Source: Zygaena filipendulae (taxonomy: Eukaryota > Arthropoda > Insecta > Lepidoptera > Zygaenidae). From it: DNA of 64,000 bases. The translations under genes and the position numbers were made by a program. How positions within the stretch are numbered: position 1 is the stretch's first letter; every line of letters starts with the position of its first letter. Shown here piece by piece: positions 21,029 through 31,871 of the stretch. Where the stretch lies: the NCBI GenBank assembly GCA_907165275.2, contig OU015659.1, positions 11,388,501 through 11,452,500 on the forward strand. The letters run 5' to 3'. The notes under the pieces are model-generated. The model had not been told where the DNA came from, ran no database searches, and saw nothing but the letters and a program-made list of their open reading frames with translations.

Positions 21029-24000
21029 TTATACATTGTTGGTAGCTGCAGGTAATGGACACAATGTTTTAATTGAACGACGATATGTCTTATCATTTAT
21101 CTTTACATCTGCAACCCTAACCTTGCCATCATTACCTGGATAAACTTTAATGACCCGAGCCAATGGCCAGTGGAGGGGGGCTATATTTAAGTTTCTTACA
21201 AGAACTAAATCTCCTTCTTTTAGATCAGACACCGGACACTTCCATTTGGGGCGACTTTGGAGCTGAGTTAAATAATCGTTGTGCCACGCCTTCCAGAATT
21301 GTTGTTTAAGTTTGGTACACAACTGCCAAAATTTTAAAGAAGTAATTTTTGTGTCTGTTAAATTTATTTCAGGAAAACTAGTAGGTGCCGTTCCAATAAG
21401 GAAGTGTCCCGGTGTAAGATATTTACAATCAATTTCATTTGCAGCAAGAAGAGGCCTAGAATTCAATATAGCTTCTATTTGTACAATAACTGTATTGAGT
21501 TGCTCGTAGGTGAGACAAAGGTCGCCTACAACTCTTTTAAAATGATGCTTAACACTCTTCACCCCAGCCTCCCACAATCCCCCAAACTCTGGAGAGTAGG
21601 TTGGTATAAATATAAACTTTATTAAGTTTCTAGTGCAAAATTCGTAAACAGTACGTCTGTGGGTGTCAGAGGCTTGAAGTGTGTATAGTTCCTTCAAGAC
21701 ATTGTTTGCGCCCTTGAAGGTGCTACCATTATCACAGTATACCTTAGTAGGCATACCACGACGCGATATAAAGCGCTGTAGGCATGCCAGGAAGGCCTCC
21801 GTGGTGAGATCGGAGACGAGTTCTACATGTATAGCCTTGGTAGAGAAACAAACAAATAGTGCAACATACCCCTTGGTGATTATAGGTTTTCTGATGCGTG
21901 CAACCTTCACGCTAAAGGGTCCACAGAAGTCAACACCGACATGCTGAAATGGTCTCGTAGGCGTGACTCTATCTTGAGGGAGAGACCCCATTAACTGTTT
22001 AGCAGATTCTGCCTTGAACCGAAAGCATTTAAGACAACTGTGCAGGACTTTTTTGACTTCTCTTATCCCATTTATGAGATAATACCTCTGTGATAGAGAA
22101 TTCAAAACTAATCTAGGTCCTGCATGTAATAATCTGATATGTTCATTTTCAATAATTAAATTAGTAACATGAGATCTTCTTGGAAGTATGGCAGGATGCC
22201 TTTTGTAAAATGAAATGTTTGCATTTTGCAATCTGCCACCAACCCTTAACACACCTAATTTATCAATGAAGGGTGCTAAACCGGATAAACTACTAGCAAG
22301 GTGCTCTCCTTTATAAACAGTTTTAATTTCATTTAATAAATGTTGCTGTTGTGAACACCGGACAATAATTAACATTGAGTAATCTAACTCCTTTGGTGAC
22401 AAGTGCTCATCAGCTAATTTTGTCCTTGACTGTACAAGAGTATTGTTATAAAACCTAAATATCCATCCAATTACTTTCTGCAACTTAATTAGACTCGAAT
22501 ATCTTTCAAATAAATTTTTCAAAGGGTATTCTGATACTGCACAAGAAACAATATCATTACTTGAATCGTCTTTAGATGCATTCTTGATAATGTCAAACAT
22601 TTTTTCACCATAGTCAAACTCAATGTGCTGAAAATTTATGTCTGATAATTCCTTAGGGCCGTGCCACCAAAGATGATTGGCTTGTAATTTTTGTGGCTGA
22701 ATACCTCTTGACAATAAATCAGCAGGGTTTTGTTTAGTACCTATGAAACCCCACTGAGCCTGACTGGTTAACTTAACAATTTCATTCACCCTATTGTTCA
22801 CATAAATATTGGACTTGACTGTACCAGCTTTAATCCATGCCAATGTTATTTGCGAGTCACTGTACAAGTAGACCTTGTGTGGATATTTATCATGTAATAA
22901 ATTACTGATTCTATAGGCTAGTTGGGCCAACAAAAGGGCACTATTTAATTCTAACCGTGGAATTGTAAGGTTTTTGCCTAACGGCGCTACTCGTGATTTG
23001 GCACATAATAAATTTACATGAACTATCTTGCTCACTGTAGTGATTCTTAAATAAAGACAACAACCATATGCTTTTAAGGAAGCGTCAGCAAAGCCAACGA
23101 GCTCTATTTTACACGTATGGTCAAAATTAACACATCTATTAATTGAGATAGTGCCTGTCTTTTTTAAATTATTTAAAAACATTTGCCAATAAACTATTTG
23201 GTTCTGTGGTAACACAGAATCCCAGCCAATTTTCAAAGACCAAAGTGTTTGCATAAATAACTTTGCTGAAACTACAATTGGACCTATCAAGCCAAGGGGA
23301 TCAAACATCTTTCCTATAAAACTAAAAATTTTTCTTTTTGTGTTTAAAAATTCAATTGAATTAACATTTGGCATTGTGAAAGATAATGTGTCAGACTTTG
23401 TTTCATACATTAAACCTAAGGTTTTTATTGTGTTTGTTTTATCAAAGTCAACACTAAATGAGGTTGTTTCATTTGGGAGGACTGCATTGGAACTCCATTT
23501 ATGAAGAGAAAAACCTCCTAATTTAAGTAAATTAACTAATTGTGTTTGAAGCTCCTGTAATTCAAAGATATCATCGGTACCACAAATTACATCGTCAACA
23601 AAGGTGTTCTTTATTATTGCCTGAGCTGCGAGTGGGTATTTCTCTTTATAGCGCTTAGCTAATTCTAATAAACATCTAGTTGCCAGAAAGGTAGAAGGTT
23701 TTAGGCCGTATGTCACTGTGAGCAATTGGAGAATAGAGATGGACTTGGAGGGGTTATCTCTCCACAATATATTTTGGAGGCAGGTTTGGTGGCAGTTTAC
23801 AAATATCTGACGAAACATTTTTTGTACGTCACAAATTAAAGTAAACAAGTAAGTCCTGAACAGTATAAGAATGTCAAAAAGCTCACTCTGCACTACAGGA
23901 CCATTCAGCATGACGTCGTTGAGGGACACCTTGTTCCGCGTCTTCATGCTGCCGTCAAACACAACACGCAATTTTGTTGTTTTACTAGCCTCATTTAACA

Positions 24001-26122
24001 CAGCATGGTGGGCTAAAAAATAAACAGGTTTATCAGTGCTCATGCACTCCTTGATGCTCACCTCCCTGGCATGTCCCAGCGCTACATATTGATGGATAAA
24101 TAATTTATATTGTTGAAACAATGAGGGGTTTCTTTTGAACCTCCTTTCTAACATTGTAAATCTTTGATAGGCACCTGAAAAGGAATCCCCAAGCTGCAGG
24201 TCCCCCATCGGAATGCTTAGCGGGTAATCAACAAAAAATCTATTTTCTTTAAGACACATGGATTCCTGAAATGTTATTTCTGCTCTTTGAAACTCATCCG
24301 ATGCGGTACACACAGGCTCAGGCACACCCTCAGAATGCCAAAATCTCTCCATAATCTCACTTAAAGCTCCTTCATTAGAAGCATTGATTGCAACATTTGT
24401 TACAATGTTTGAAGAGTACATGTCTACCTTTTTGGTTGCAATAACCCTGCCAGCAACCACATATCCGAATACCGTGTTTTGCAATGTAGGTCCATTTGGT
24501 ATTTTTACACAATGATCTAACAATGAATCAAAATAAATGTCTGCTCCTAATAAAATAGAAATTTCAGCAGGAATATTAAAGCCATTATCTGACAGCTGGA
24601 TGTACTCTGGAATTTTTAATTTCGAAATGTCTATGCACTGTTGTGGCAGGGGTGTGGTAATTGTATCCACTACAAAACAGGAAACATTAAAATTAATATT
24701 GTCATATATACCTGAGTTAACACTCAAATTCACCACTGAGCTAATAGTGGTGTGTTTATTACCGATGCCAACAATGTTGGTGGTTTGTGCAATAACCTTA
24801 ATACCTAACCTCTGAACAAGAGAAGTAGTCACTAATGATACCTGACTACCGCTGTCAAGTAGCGCCCGCACAAAAAAATTTCTACCAAATTTGTCTTTAA
24901 TTTTTACTTGAACTGTGGGTAACATAGTATTATAATTTAGAATTTTGTTATTAGTCAGTAATGTAACGGGGTTCTCTTGTTCAGTGTCAGCATGTAACAA
25001 TGTATTGTGAGGTTTTTTACATACCTTACATTTAAATTTAAATTTACAGGCTTGGCCTGTATGCGTTCGCATACATAGGGAACACAACTTATTTTCTTTA
25101 ACAAATGTTAAGCGAGCCTCTATAGGAGTAGTTTTAAAAATAGGACAGTTAAAAATAGCATGCGCTTTTTCATTACAAAATGTACAAGAAAGGTTGGAGT
25201 TAGCTGTTACATTTGTGACTCTCACTGAAGGTTTGGATTTTGTATCAACTACTGTGTATTTTTGAGGTAAACTATCCTCTAAACCTGTTGCACGTCTTTC
25301 CAAAAAGGTTAAGAGTTCATCCACTGTAGGTAATATTTCTGGATCACGCTCAAGCTGAAAGGTGCGACTAGTGTAAGAGTCCAGCTTGCGTAGTATGATG
25401 CAAAAGAGAAGTCTCTCCCAGCTCTCCACCGGTTCCTTTAAGTTTTTCAAGGCATGTAACTGTTGATTGATCTGCGAAACAAAACTTCGTATGGAGGATG
25501 CTGTTCCCTTTGGCATGGTTGGTATATCCAAAATTATGTTGATGTGGTTACATATTTGTCGGCATTTGTTGTCATACCTTTTAGTGATTAATTGGAGTGC
25601 CTCCTTATATGACTCGTTTACTAGTGGAAGATTCACTATGATTGAAAGAGCCTCATCCTGCAGGTACTTCCTCAGATAATATAACTTCTGTACATTGGAT
25701 AAAGTACGATTTGAATCGATTACTGCTATGAAGAGGTCATAAAAGGGTTTAAATTGGGTGAAATCCTTCCCATTAAATGTCGGAATTTCCACATTTGGCA
25801 ATTTAGAAGAAGTTTCGCAGCTTTTGTGAGAGGAATCTGTGTTAGACAGTGCCTTGATTCTTTCATTTATTTTAGCAATTGAAGAAAAGTACCTTTGTTC
25901 GAATGCACCCACATCCTCTGGATCTTTGTCGTCTTGCAGTAATATATCCAAATGAACACCTTCATAACGCTTGAAGGTGTTAATTAAGGTGTCTTTGCGT
26001 GCTTCCAACTCCTCAATTGAGGCTGACGCCAATGCCTTGGCATCGTTCACGAAATTTTCTATGCGTGATAGGTTACCTTTGTAATGGGCTCGCGTCAGCT
26101 TAAGCTTTTTAATATCGCACAT
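21029..26122 (-). CDS. BEL/Pao gag-pol polyprotein
   Basis: One frame of 1,697 codons starts at an ATG and has no stop or frameshift. Gag: a capsid-like region (about 110-280, DUF1759-type) and a CCHC knuckle, CTFCNEKAHAIFNC, at 313-326; further Cys/His pairs follow at 347-372. Protease: LLDSG at 421-425. Reverse transcriptase: motif A aspartate at 765 (LICDVQKMF) and the catalytic box FVDD at 841-844, with F where many elements have Y. RNase H: D1013, E1058, D1089 and D1135. Integrase: a zinc-binding HHCC region (1328-1366), the DDE triad D1398, D1464 and E1518, then a DUF5641-like C-terminus. Order and length fit BEL/Pao. All catalytic residues I checked are present. Confidence 0.97.
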   Translation of the reverse strand: MCDIKKLKLTRAHYKGNLSRIENFVNDAKALASASIEELEARKDTLINTFKRYEGVHLDILLQDDKDPEDVGAFEQRYFSSIAKINERIKALSNTDSSHKSCETSSKLPNVEIPTFNGKDFTQFKPFYDLFIAVIDSNRTLSNVQKLYYLRKYLQDEALSIIVNLPLVNESYKEALQLITKRYDNKCRQICNHINIILDIPTMPKGTASSIRSFVSQINQQLHALKNLKEPVESWERLLFCIILRKLDSYTSRTFQLERDPEILPTVDELLTFLERRATGLEDSLPQKYTVVDTKSKPSVRVTNVTANSNLSCTFCNEKAHAIFNCPIFKTTPIEARLTFVKENKLCSLCMRTHTGQACKFKFKCKVCKKPHNTLLHADTEQENPVTLLTNNKILNYNTMLPTVQVKIKDKFGRNFFVRALLDSGSQVSLVTTSLVQRLGIKVIAQTTNIVGIGNKHTTISSVVNLSVNSGIYDNINFNVSCFVVDTITTPLPQQCIDISKLKIPEYIQLSDNGFNIPAEISILLGADIYFDSLLDHCVKIPNGPTLQNTVFGYVVAGRVIATKKVDMYSSNIVTNVAINASNEGALSEIMERFWHSEGVPEPVCTASDEFQRAEITFQESMCLKENRFFVDYPLSIPMGDLQLGDSFSGAYQRFTMLERRFKRNPSLFQQYKLFIHQYVALGHAREVSIKECMSTDKPVYFLAHHAVLNEASKTTKLRVVFDGSMKTRNKVSLNDVMLNGPVVQSELFDILILFRTYLFTLICDVQKMFRQIFVNCHQTCLQNILWRDNPSKSISILQLLTVTYGLKPSTFLATRCLLELAKRYKEKYPLAAQAIIKNTFVDDVICGTDDIFELQELQTQLVNLLKLGGFSLHKWSSNAVLPNETTSFSVDFDKTNTIKTLGLMYETKSDTLSFTMPNVNSIEFLNTKRKIFSFIGKMFDPLGLIGPIVVSAKLFMQTLWSLKIGWDSVLPQNQIVYWQMFLNNLKKTGTISINRCVNFDHTCKIELVGFADASLKAYGCCLYLRITTVSKIVHVNLLCAKSRVAPLGKNLTIPRLELNSALLLAQLAYRISNLLHDKYPHKVYLYSDSQITLAWIKAGTVKSNIYVNNRVNEIVKLTSQAQWGFIGTKQNPADLLSRGIQPQKLQANHLWWHGPKELSDINFQHIEFDYGEKMFDIIKNASKDDSSNDIVSCAVSEYPLKNLFERYSSLIKLQKVIGWIFRFYNNTLVQSRTKLADEHLSPKELDYSMLIIVRCSQQQHLLNEIKTVYKGEHLASSLSGLAPFIDKLGVLRVGGRLQNANISFYKRHPAILPRRSHVTNLIIENEHIRLLHAGPRLVLNSLSQRYYLINGIREVKKVLHSCLKCFRFKAESAKQLMGSLPQDRVTPTRPFQHVGVDFCGPFSVKVARIRKPIITKGYVALFVCFSTKAIHVELVSDLTTEAFLACLQRFISRRGMPTKVYCDNGSTFKGANNVLKELYTLQASDTHRRTVYEFCTRNLIKFIFIPTYSPEFGGLWEAGVKSVKHHFKRVVGDLCLTYEQLNTVIVQIEAILNSRPLLAANEIDCKYLTPGHFLIGTAPTSFPEINLTDTKITSLKFWQLCTKLKQQFWKAWHNDYLTQLQSRPKWKCPVSDLKEGDLVLVRNLNIAPLHWPLARVIKVYPGNDGKVRVADVKINDKTYRRSIKTLCPLPAATNNV

Positions 26123-26680
26123 TGTTCTTGTTTATTTTACGATTAATAACACTAATTACTATTAATCTGTTACGATTGCACTGGTTACACAAATATTCAC
26201 TTTGATTGACGGACGAAGTCACGTCAAACTGAAATGACGCTTTGAAGATGACAAACGTCACTCTTGAATCCCTTTGACAAATTGTCAAAGATGAGCCGGA
26301 ACACAGGTGCCAACTTGGAAATGCTATTGACACAAGCTCCAAGGCGCCAACTGCCGCAAGCGTGACAATCACGCTGACCGGAAGTGATGTCCGCGCCGGC
26401 CGGCGAATGGTGAACCAAGATGGCCGGGCTCGAATTTAATGACGCCAACGAACCAGGCACATGGAATTTTTATGAAGATACAAATTTCACGTTTTTCTTT
26501 CAAAATATGTTTGCAAAGCTGTTAAACAGCACCCACACAAACTTATTTCGACCAATCTATGGAGATTGGCGAGATCCCACCGGGCTACCGCACTGTTAAA
26601 CACACGCGCCGCGGACAACTTTGTCGAAAACCGAGGAATCTATTTGAAAACAGTAGCACTGAGTCTAATTTTATAAAAAA
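26123..26680 (-). other. 5' leader of the BEL/Pao element
   Basis: Untranslated leader between the primer-binding site and the gag start. It is notably GC-rich around 26340-26430 compared with the intron. Small frames here are not supported as genes. Confidence 0.7.
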
Positions 26681-26692
26681 CTCGAAGGACCA
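26681..26692 (-). promoter_or_regulatory. Primer-binding site, tRNA-Tyr type
   Basis: On the minus strand it reads TGGTCCTTCGAG, 8 bases from the LTR. Its complement CTCGAAGGACCA equals the 3' end of eukaryotic tRNA-Tyr with CCA, as I recall it. The match stops after 12 bases. Confidence 0.8.
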
Positions 26693-26700
26693 CTTGCTTA

Positions 26701-26867
26701 TGTTGAAATAATAAGCAGAGATTAATAAAAGTATTTTAATTGCGCACAACGTACGCAGGAAAAAAATGGCAATGCACATTACATGAAAAAAATGGTGCGA
26801 ATGACAGCCCGCCCGGGTTGCCAGCACAAACAGAAAAAAATAAACAATGTATGTTTTGTACTAAACA
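26701..26867 (-). repeat. 5' LTR of the BEL/Pao element
   Basis: 167 bp, the same as the other LTR base for base on reading. It should contain the element's promoter and polyadenylation signal; I can point only to ATTAAA in the AATTAAAATACTTTT stretch. Confidence 0.95.
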
Positions 26868-26872
26868 CCCTG
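26868..26872. repeat. Target-site duplication, right copy
   Basis: CCCTG directly after the LTR. Confidence 0.95.
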
Positions 26873-28548
26873 TATAGTGAGTGGTGTTTGCACAAGTAAT
26901 TTTAACCAACTTTAAAAAAAAAACGGAGGATGTCTGTTTTTCTTTTATTTTACGACCGTTTTCGTGATGTTTTTAGATGGTAATGTATATATTTTATTTA
27001 TTATATTTATTTATTTATTAGAGAAAAAAAAGACACAAATTGGAATACAGTAATTATATATTATATTTAGGTGCCCTAATAAACATTTAAAGGAAATTTT
27101 TTTAATATTATGTCGTCCCATACTTTGGGCACAGATAATATAACTCTGGTTAAGATGTAATGGAAGTGGGTTACCTTAGCCAGAATCGTAAACTAATGTT
27201 GGGCTGAGGAGTTTTACAACTAATTTTGTATTTTTACACATATAGCATCATATTATGATTCCATATTAGGGAAGCAATAAAATATTGAGTAGGTACATTC
27301 AATATTTGATTCCGTCTTGGTTATATCCCATAATCTTGCGATTAACTCCCTACCCATACATTTTTTATATAGGCTACAAAATATCTAAGTACAATATAAA
27401 TTTTTTTGTTATAGTAAAAACCTAATTTTTCTAGGGCTTGTTAACATTTTACGACGCGTACATTCATGACCATTTTTACGATGGAATAAGAAATATAATA
27501 TTCATTGCGGTACCTAACGGTATTGTTTGTACTTTTAACAATACAAATAACAAAAAATCCTATTCAAACTTTTACTGTCACATTCATTTAAATTTATATT
27601 CGTGTACGGACCTTCATCCATACTTTTGCAAGGAGCAGGTCTATTTTATGTAAGTAGGTATATAAAAACGGAAGTCACCATTTTGGGATAAAAACAATAT
27701 TGCCATATTCCGAACGACTTATGCGAAGCGAAGTGACCCAAAAACGAAATTAGGACATTACTTTCGAATGTGTTTGGCTAATTTTCGGCGAAACAACGCA
27801 AAATAAATAAAGCTAAGGCTACACATTCGAAGCGGAAGATAACATAGGAAATGCAGAAAAAATAAATTTCATGAAAATCTTTGGAGCCATTCCCAAGATT
27901 CAGATTATAATATAGAATTGCTCGTTTAAAGATCAGTACCAGTATGTAGTATTTTTGTATGAAAACAGCAATCCGTACGAGGACTTATAAAAATTTCTAT
28001 AAAAAATTTTACTATAGGTACGATGCGGCACGTGTTTCACTGTCACTTAGGAAAAAAGCTAAAGAAGTCAACATTATATATATTATGTAAGATTATCACT
28101 TAGCATATAACTAAAAAACGTGCATGTCATCGAAGACATGATCGATTCGAAATTTTGGTTTCTCAGACCCAGTACCCTGACATACTAAAAAAAATTTATA
28201 TAGCAACGCTTTTGCCTCGCATTCGCTTTGATATTAAGTGTGAGTCGAACTTAACCGGGGAAGCGGAGGATGCTAAGCTTTGTTTGACGGCCGTGTTTAA
28301 GTGAAAAGTCGCTTACGGCTTTGTTATGACACACGTCGTTTCCCTTCCTAAGCGTGTCATAAACGGCAGTCAAGTGGAATTTGTGACTTCATTACCTAAT
28401 GTACATTAGTACCTAATGTGTATACGATACATTTAACTCTGTGCCTAAATTAGGCTGTTTGACAACGCTTGTACGTTTGTACTATCTATGGTCACAAGAC
28501 AGCCTGCAGATATAGATATTTTTTGTAAATATGTACGTACTCACCTAA
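26873..28548. other. Unassigned intron sequence, about 1.7 kb
   Basis: No transposon family or exon recognised. CACACGTCGTTTCCC and GCGTGTCATAAACGGC near 28330-28370 form part of a short imperfect inverted repeat. Confidence 0.4.
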
Positions 28549-28590
28549 GAATCCGAAAATTGAAAGTGTGAAACCGCGGGGAACAGCTTG
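28549..28590 (+). mobile_element. Helitron-like 3' tip
   Basis: Only GTGAAACCGCGGGGAACAGC and a mutated CTTG remain. Confidence 0.5.
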
Positions 28591-28599
28591 TAGTCTACA

Positions 28600-28718
28600 T
28601 CTATAGTATAATATATATGTAATAATATGTGTAGTACATACCACGTTTGCTTGGTTTCCACGACACAAGCTTATAGCTTAGTGTGGGATCAAGTAGATCT
28701 GTGTATTGTGAAGTGGAG
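28600..28718 (+). mobile_element. tRNA-derived SINE, 5'-truncated
   Basis: It carries the body of the SINE at 30013 (CCACGTTTGCTTGGTTTCCA, GGGATCAAGTAGATCTGTGT) without the tRNA-like head. Confidence 0.8.
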
Positions 28719-28819
28719 TATCTCTAAAATTCAAATCCATAGAACTAGGTACAGTTACTTATCTACAGTCCTGCAACAGTCCCTGCCGCAACCGTCTATG
28801 GTCGCTCTTGATATTTAGA

Positions 28820-29175
28820 TCTATGTATACTAATATTATAAAGAGCAAAAGTTTGTGAGTTTGTGGCGTTGTAGGGGATAATCTCTGGATCTACTGAACC
28901 GATTTTGAACATTCTTTCACTTATAGGAAGCTACAGTGATCCTGAGTGTCATAGGGTTCTTTTTATTCCGAAATTATTGCGGGAACTCTGGAGTTTGTGA
29001 CTTCGTGAGTTTGTGAGATTGTAGTGGGTAATCTCTGGATCTACTGAACCGATTTTAAAAATTCTTTCACTAATAAAAAGCTAACGCGATCCTGAGTGAC
29101 ATAGGGTACTTTTTATCCCGGAATTCCTGCGGGTACTCCGAAATTACCGCGGATGAAACCGCGGGGGTCAGCTAG
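28820..29175 (+). mobile_element. Two joined Helitron-like copies
   Basis: Two partial copies share AATCTCTGGATCTACTGAAC. The second ends ACCGCGGATGAAACCGCGG and then GTCAGCTAG. Confidence 0.7.
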
Positions 29176-29365
29176 TATATAATAACTGTACAGTCACCAG
29201 CAGAAATAGGTATGTAAATAACTTTGAATTTTATCGCAATAGTAATACGGTTCAAAGACTGACAAAATTGTTTATATACAATATTTTTTACTGCTGAAAA
29301 CTCGCTCTCGAGGGATCTCTAGCTTATCAAAGGTCCGAACCTAATACAGGATTATGAAACGAGAC

Positions 29366-29535
29366 TATAAAGGATGTACATTTTAAACGAGATAAATATA
29401 TATCCAAGCCCTCCGCAACTCACGCGTCACGCCAAATTGTAACAACCAAAAACAAAAAAAAAATATATTTTTTTTAAACCTACTTTGGCAGTTACATTCA
29501 CAATTTTATCTCGTTTAAAATTTATATCCTTTATA
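29366..29535. mobile_element. Single MITE-like fold-back, 170 bp
   Basis: TATAAAGGATGTACATTTTA at the left mirrors TAAAATTTATATCCTTTATA at the right, with GAGATAAA/TTTATCTC extending the arms to about 30 bp with a few mismatches. No second copy in the window. Confidence 0.65.
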
Positions 29536-29550
29536 TACTATGTACCTACA

Positions 29551-29753
29551 CTTGTCGTTTCCCCACGGTTTCACTCGCGAAAATTTCGGTGTTCCCGCGG
29601 GAATTCCGAGGTAAAAAGTACCGTGTGTCATACAGGAACACTGTAGCTACCTGTAAGTGAAAGATTTTCTAAATCCATTAGTAGTTTGTGATTTTGATAC
29701 AAACATACAGAAAATCAAATGTTTTTTTTTTTAATAATATTAGTAGGTATAGA
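29551..29753 (-). mobile_element. Helitron-like element, minus orientation
   Basis: It starts CTTGTCGTTTCCCCACGG, so the CTAG end has mutated, and ends ATATTAGTAGGTATAGA. Confidence 0.65.
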
Positions 29754-30012
29754 TGAAGAAAACCACTGAAAGACCTCAGAGAGAACCTTAAAAGAACGTG
29801 GGTTTATAAAGCTAAATAATTTTACATTTAAAAGAAAGGAGCGTTGAATTCGTAAACACGTCAGCAACTAGGGCAATCGCTTGAATATTTTTTTGATTAG
29901 TAATTTATATCAAACATTTTTTTTTTTTCGTATTTGAGACCAGAATCGAATACTGAATACTGTTCTACAATACATCTCTCAAATTAATCTAAAACCCTTT
30001 ATAATAACATAT

Positions 30013-30283
30013 GGCGATTGGCGCAATGGTCACCATGCCTGCCCGCTAATCAAGAGGTTCCGGGTTCGACTCCCGGTGGGGGTGGGCTTTGTGTGATGAA
30101 CACAGGGTTCCATTTTCCAGTCTGGGTGTATATATATATATATATATCTATAGTAATATATATATGTAATAATATGTGTAGTATATACCACGTTTACTTG
30201 GTATCCACGACACAAGCTCATAGCTTAGTGTGGGATCAAGTAGATCTGTGTGTTGTGAAGTGGATTATTATTATTATTATTAT
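30013..30283 (+). mobile_element. tRNA-derived SINE, copy 1
   Basis: The head is tRNA-like, with an A-box TTGGCGCAATGGTC and B-box GGGTTCGACTCCCGG. The body includes AACACAGGGTTCCATTTTCC, a TA microsatellite and GGGATCAAGTAGATCTGTGT. It ends in an ATT repeat tail. Copies at 31604 and 40721 are closely related. Confidence 0.88.
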
Positions 30284-30968
30284 GTACCTACCTACCTATA
30301 CATATAAATAATATATTTTAGTAAATAATTATTGCATAATAAAACGGATTTGTCGTTTCTTTCAACGTGCATCAGGCGGGAAACCACTGGTTTAAACTTA
30401 TAATGTCTTGTCAAGTGTAATGTCAATCAAGTCAATCTTATAGTGTCAAGATTCAGGACTTAGATGTACTACCTACATCTAAGTCCTGAATCATTTTGCT
30501 ATACGTATACGAGTGAAAACGTGCGCAAAAGCTAGGCCTGAACTTTTTTTTTTTTTAATTATTTTATCGAAAGATTCTATCGCAACGTTTCTGACTGAGT
30601 GATTTTATGTACGGGTGTTGGCGTTAAGTACATACATTTAGATTTAACTTTATTGATAAAATATCCTTTAAGTATTGTTATTTGCATGTGGATAGATTGA
30701 AGTAGATAAGATGAGTTGATAAATGTGTATTGCGTCAACTTTTTCTAATGGCAGGTAACGCAATTAAATCACCCAGCAAAGAGATTCACTCCGCCGAGAA
30801 ATTCACAATAGCTTGATAGAGCTTTTTTCTTTGTTTTCCCACGACGTGACGTGACAATTTTGCTCCTGCCACTTTCGAGAGCGAATCGAATTAGCCCCAC
30901 TTCATTTGCACTTAATTGCGGTTCGCTTGGAGAGGCGATTTACAGAGACTTTTCCACAATATAATATA
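30284..30968. other. Unassigned intron sequence containing a perfect hairpin
   Basis: Apart from the hairpin at 30450-30492 nothing is recognised. Confidence 0.4.
30450..30492. repeat. Perfect 19-bp hairpin
   Basis: GATTCAGGACTTAGATGTA is followed by the loop CTACC and the exact complement TACATCTAAGTCCTGAATC. It is shorter than a usual animal pre-miRNA. Confidence 0.85.
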
Positions 30969-31447
30969 CTAGCTGTGCTCCGCGGTTTCATCCGCGGTAA
31001 TTTCGGAGTTCCCGCGGAACTTCCGGGATAAAAAGTACCCTATGTCCTTCTCTGTATCCCTGACAACGTGCATGGCAAATTTTATCCAAATCCGTTCAGC
31101 CGTTTTTGCGTGATTGAGTAACAAACATCCAAACATCCAAACATTCACACTTACACATTTATAATAATATTAGTAGGACTAGCTGTGCCCCACGGTTTCA
31201 CCCGCGTGACACCCGCAGGAATTCTGGGACAAAAGTAGACTATGTCCTTCTCTGTACCCCTGACAATATGTAGTATGCAAACTTTAATGCACTTTTTCCG
31301 CCACTTCCAACAGTTATCGTTATCTAAACCTTCGTCGTAAACCACTATCTATTAGTGAAAACGACATGAAAATCCGTTCAGTAGTTTTTGAGTATGTCGC
31401 AAACACACAGACAGATGCGGTGGAGGACTTTGTATTATAATATGTAG
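30969..31447 (-). mobile_element. Two Helitron-like elements head to tail, minus orientation
   Basis: Copy 1 is 30969-31178 and copy 2 starts CTAGCTGTGCCCCACGG at 31179. They belong to different subfamilies: the first ends in ACATCCAAACATTC text, the second in CACACAGACAGATGCGG. Confidence 0.7.
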
Positions 31448-31603
31448 TGATAGTCGTTATTTAAGTGATTCATATTTTATCGCGATATATAATAACGGGG
31501 AGGTGTCAGAATGTTACAGATAGCGATTTTCCATGCACGAGTAACCTACGAGTAGAATAGATTATGTACATAGGTACCTTTTTGTCGCGATGCTCATATA
31601 TTC

Positions 31604-31871
31604 GACGACCCGATTGGCGCAAGGTCACCATGCCTGCCCGCTAATCAAGAGGTTCCGGGTTCGATTCCCGGTGGGGGTGGACTTTGTGTGATGAACACAG
31701 GGTTCCATTTTCCAGTCTGGGTGTGTATATATATATCTATAGTATAATATATATGTAATAATATGTGTAGTATTTACCACGTTTGCTTGGTTTCCACGAC
31801 ACAAGCTTATAGCTTAGTGTGGGATCAAGTAGATCTGTGTGTTGTGAAGTGGATTACTATAAAAAAAAAAC
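31604..31871 (+). mobile_element. tRNA-derived SINE, copy 2
   Basis: As the copy at 30013 but with bases lost in the A-box (GGCGCAAGGTCACC). The B-box GGGTTCGATTCCCGG is intact. The tail is A-rich. Confidence 0.85.

Larger units (their letters stand above)
20713..26867 (-). mobile_element. Complete BEL/Pao LTR retrotransposon
   Basis: The 6,155-bp element lies antisense inside the gamma-subunit intron. It is bounded by two 167-bp LTRs that I read as identical, inside a 5-bp duplication (CCCTG). From its 5' end on the minus strand the order is LTR, 8-base spacer, primer-binding site, a leader of about 560 bp, one long gag-pol frame, a roughly 150-bp tail and the 3' LTR. There is no separate envelope gene. 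Identical LTRs imply recent insertion, since both copies start the same and then diverge. Confidence 0.97.

Noticed and set aside
21279..25679. Several plus-strand frames of 70-92 codons
   Set aside because: They are antisense shadows of the BEL/Pao gag-pol frame.
20713..26867. An endogenous retrovirus with an envelope gene
   Set aside because: The frame ends after integrase and only about 150 bases separate it from the 3' LTR, so there is no room for an envelope.
30013..30085. A functional tRNA gene
   Set aside because: The A and B boxes are present, but the same sequence with the same non-tRNA body and ATT tail recurs at 31604 and 40721. It is a SINE head.
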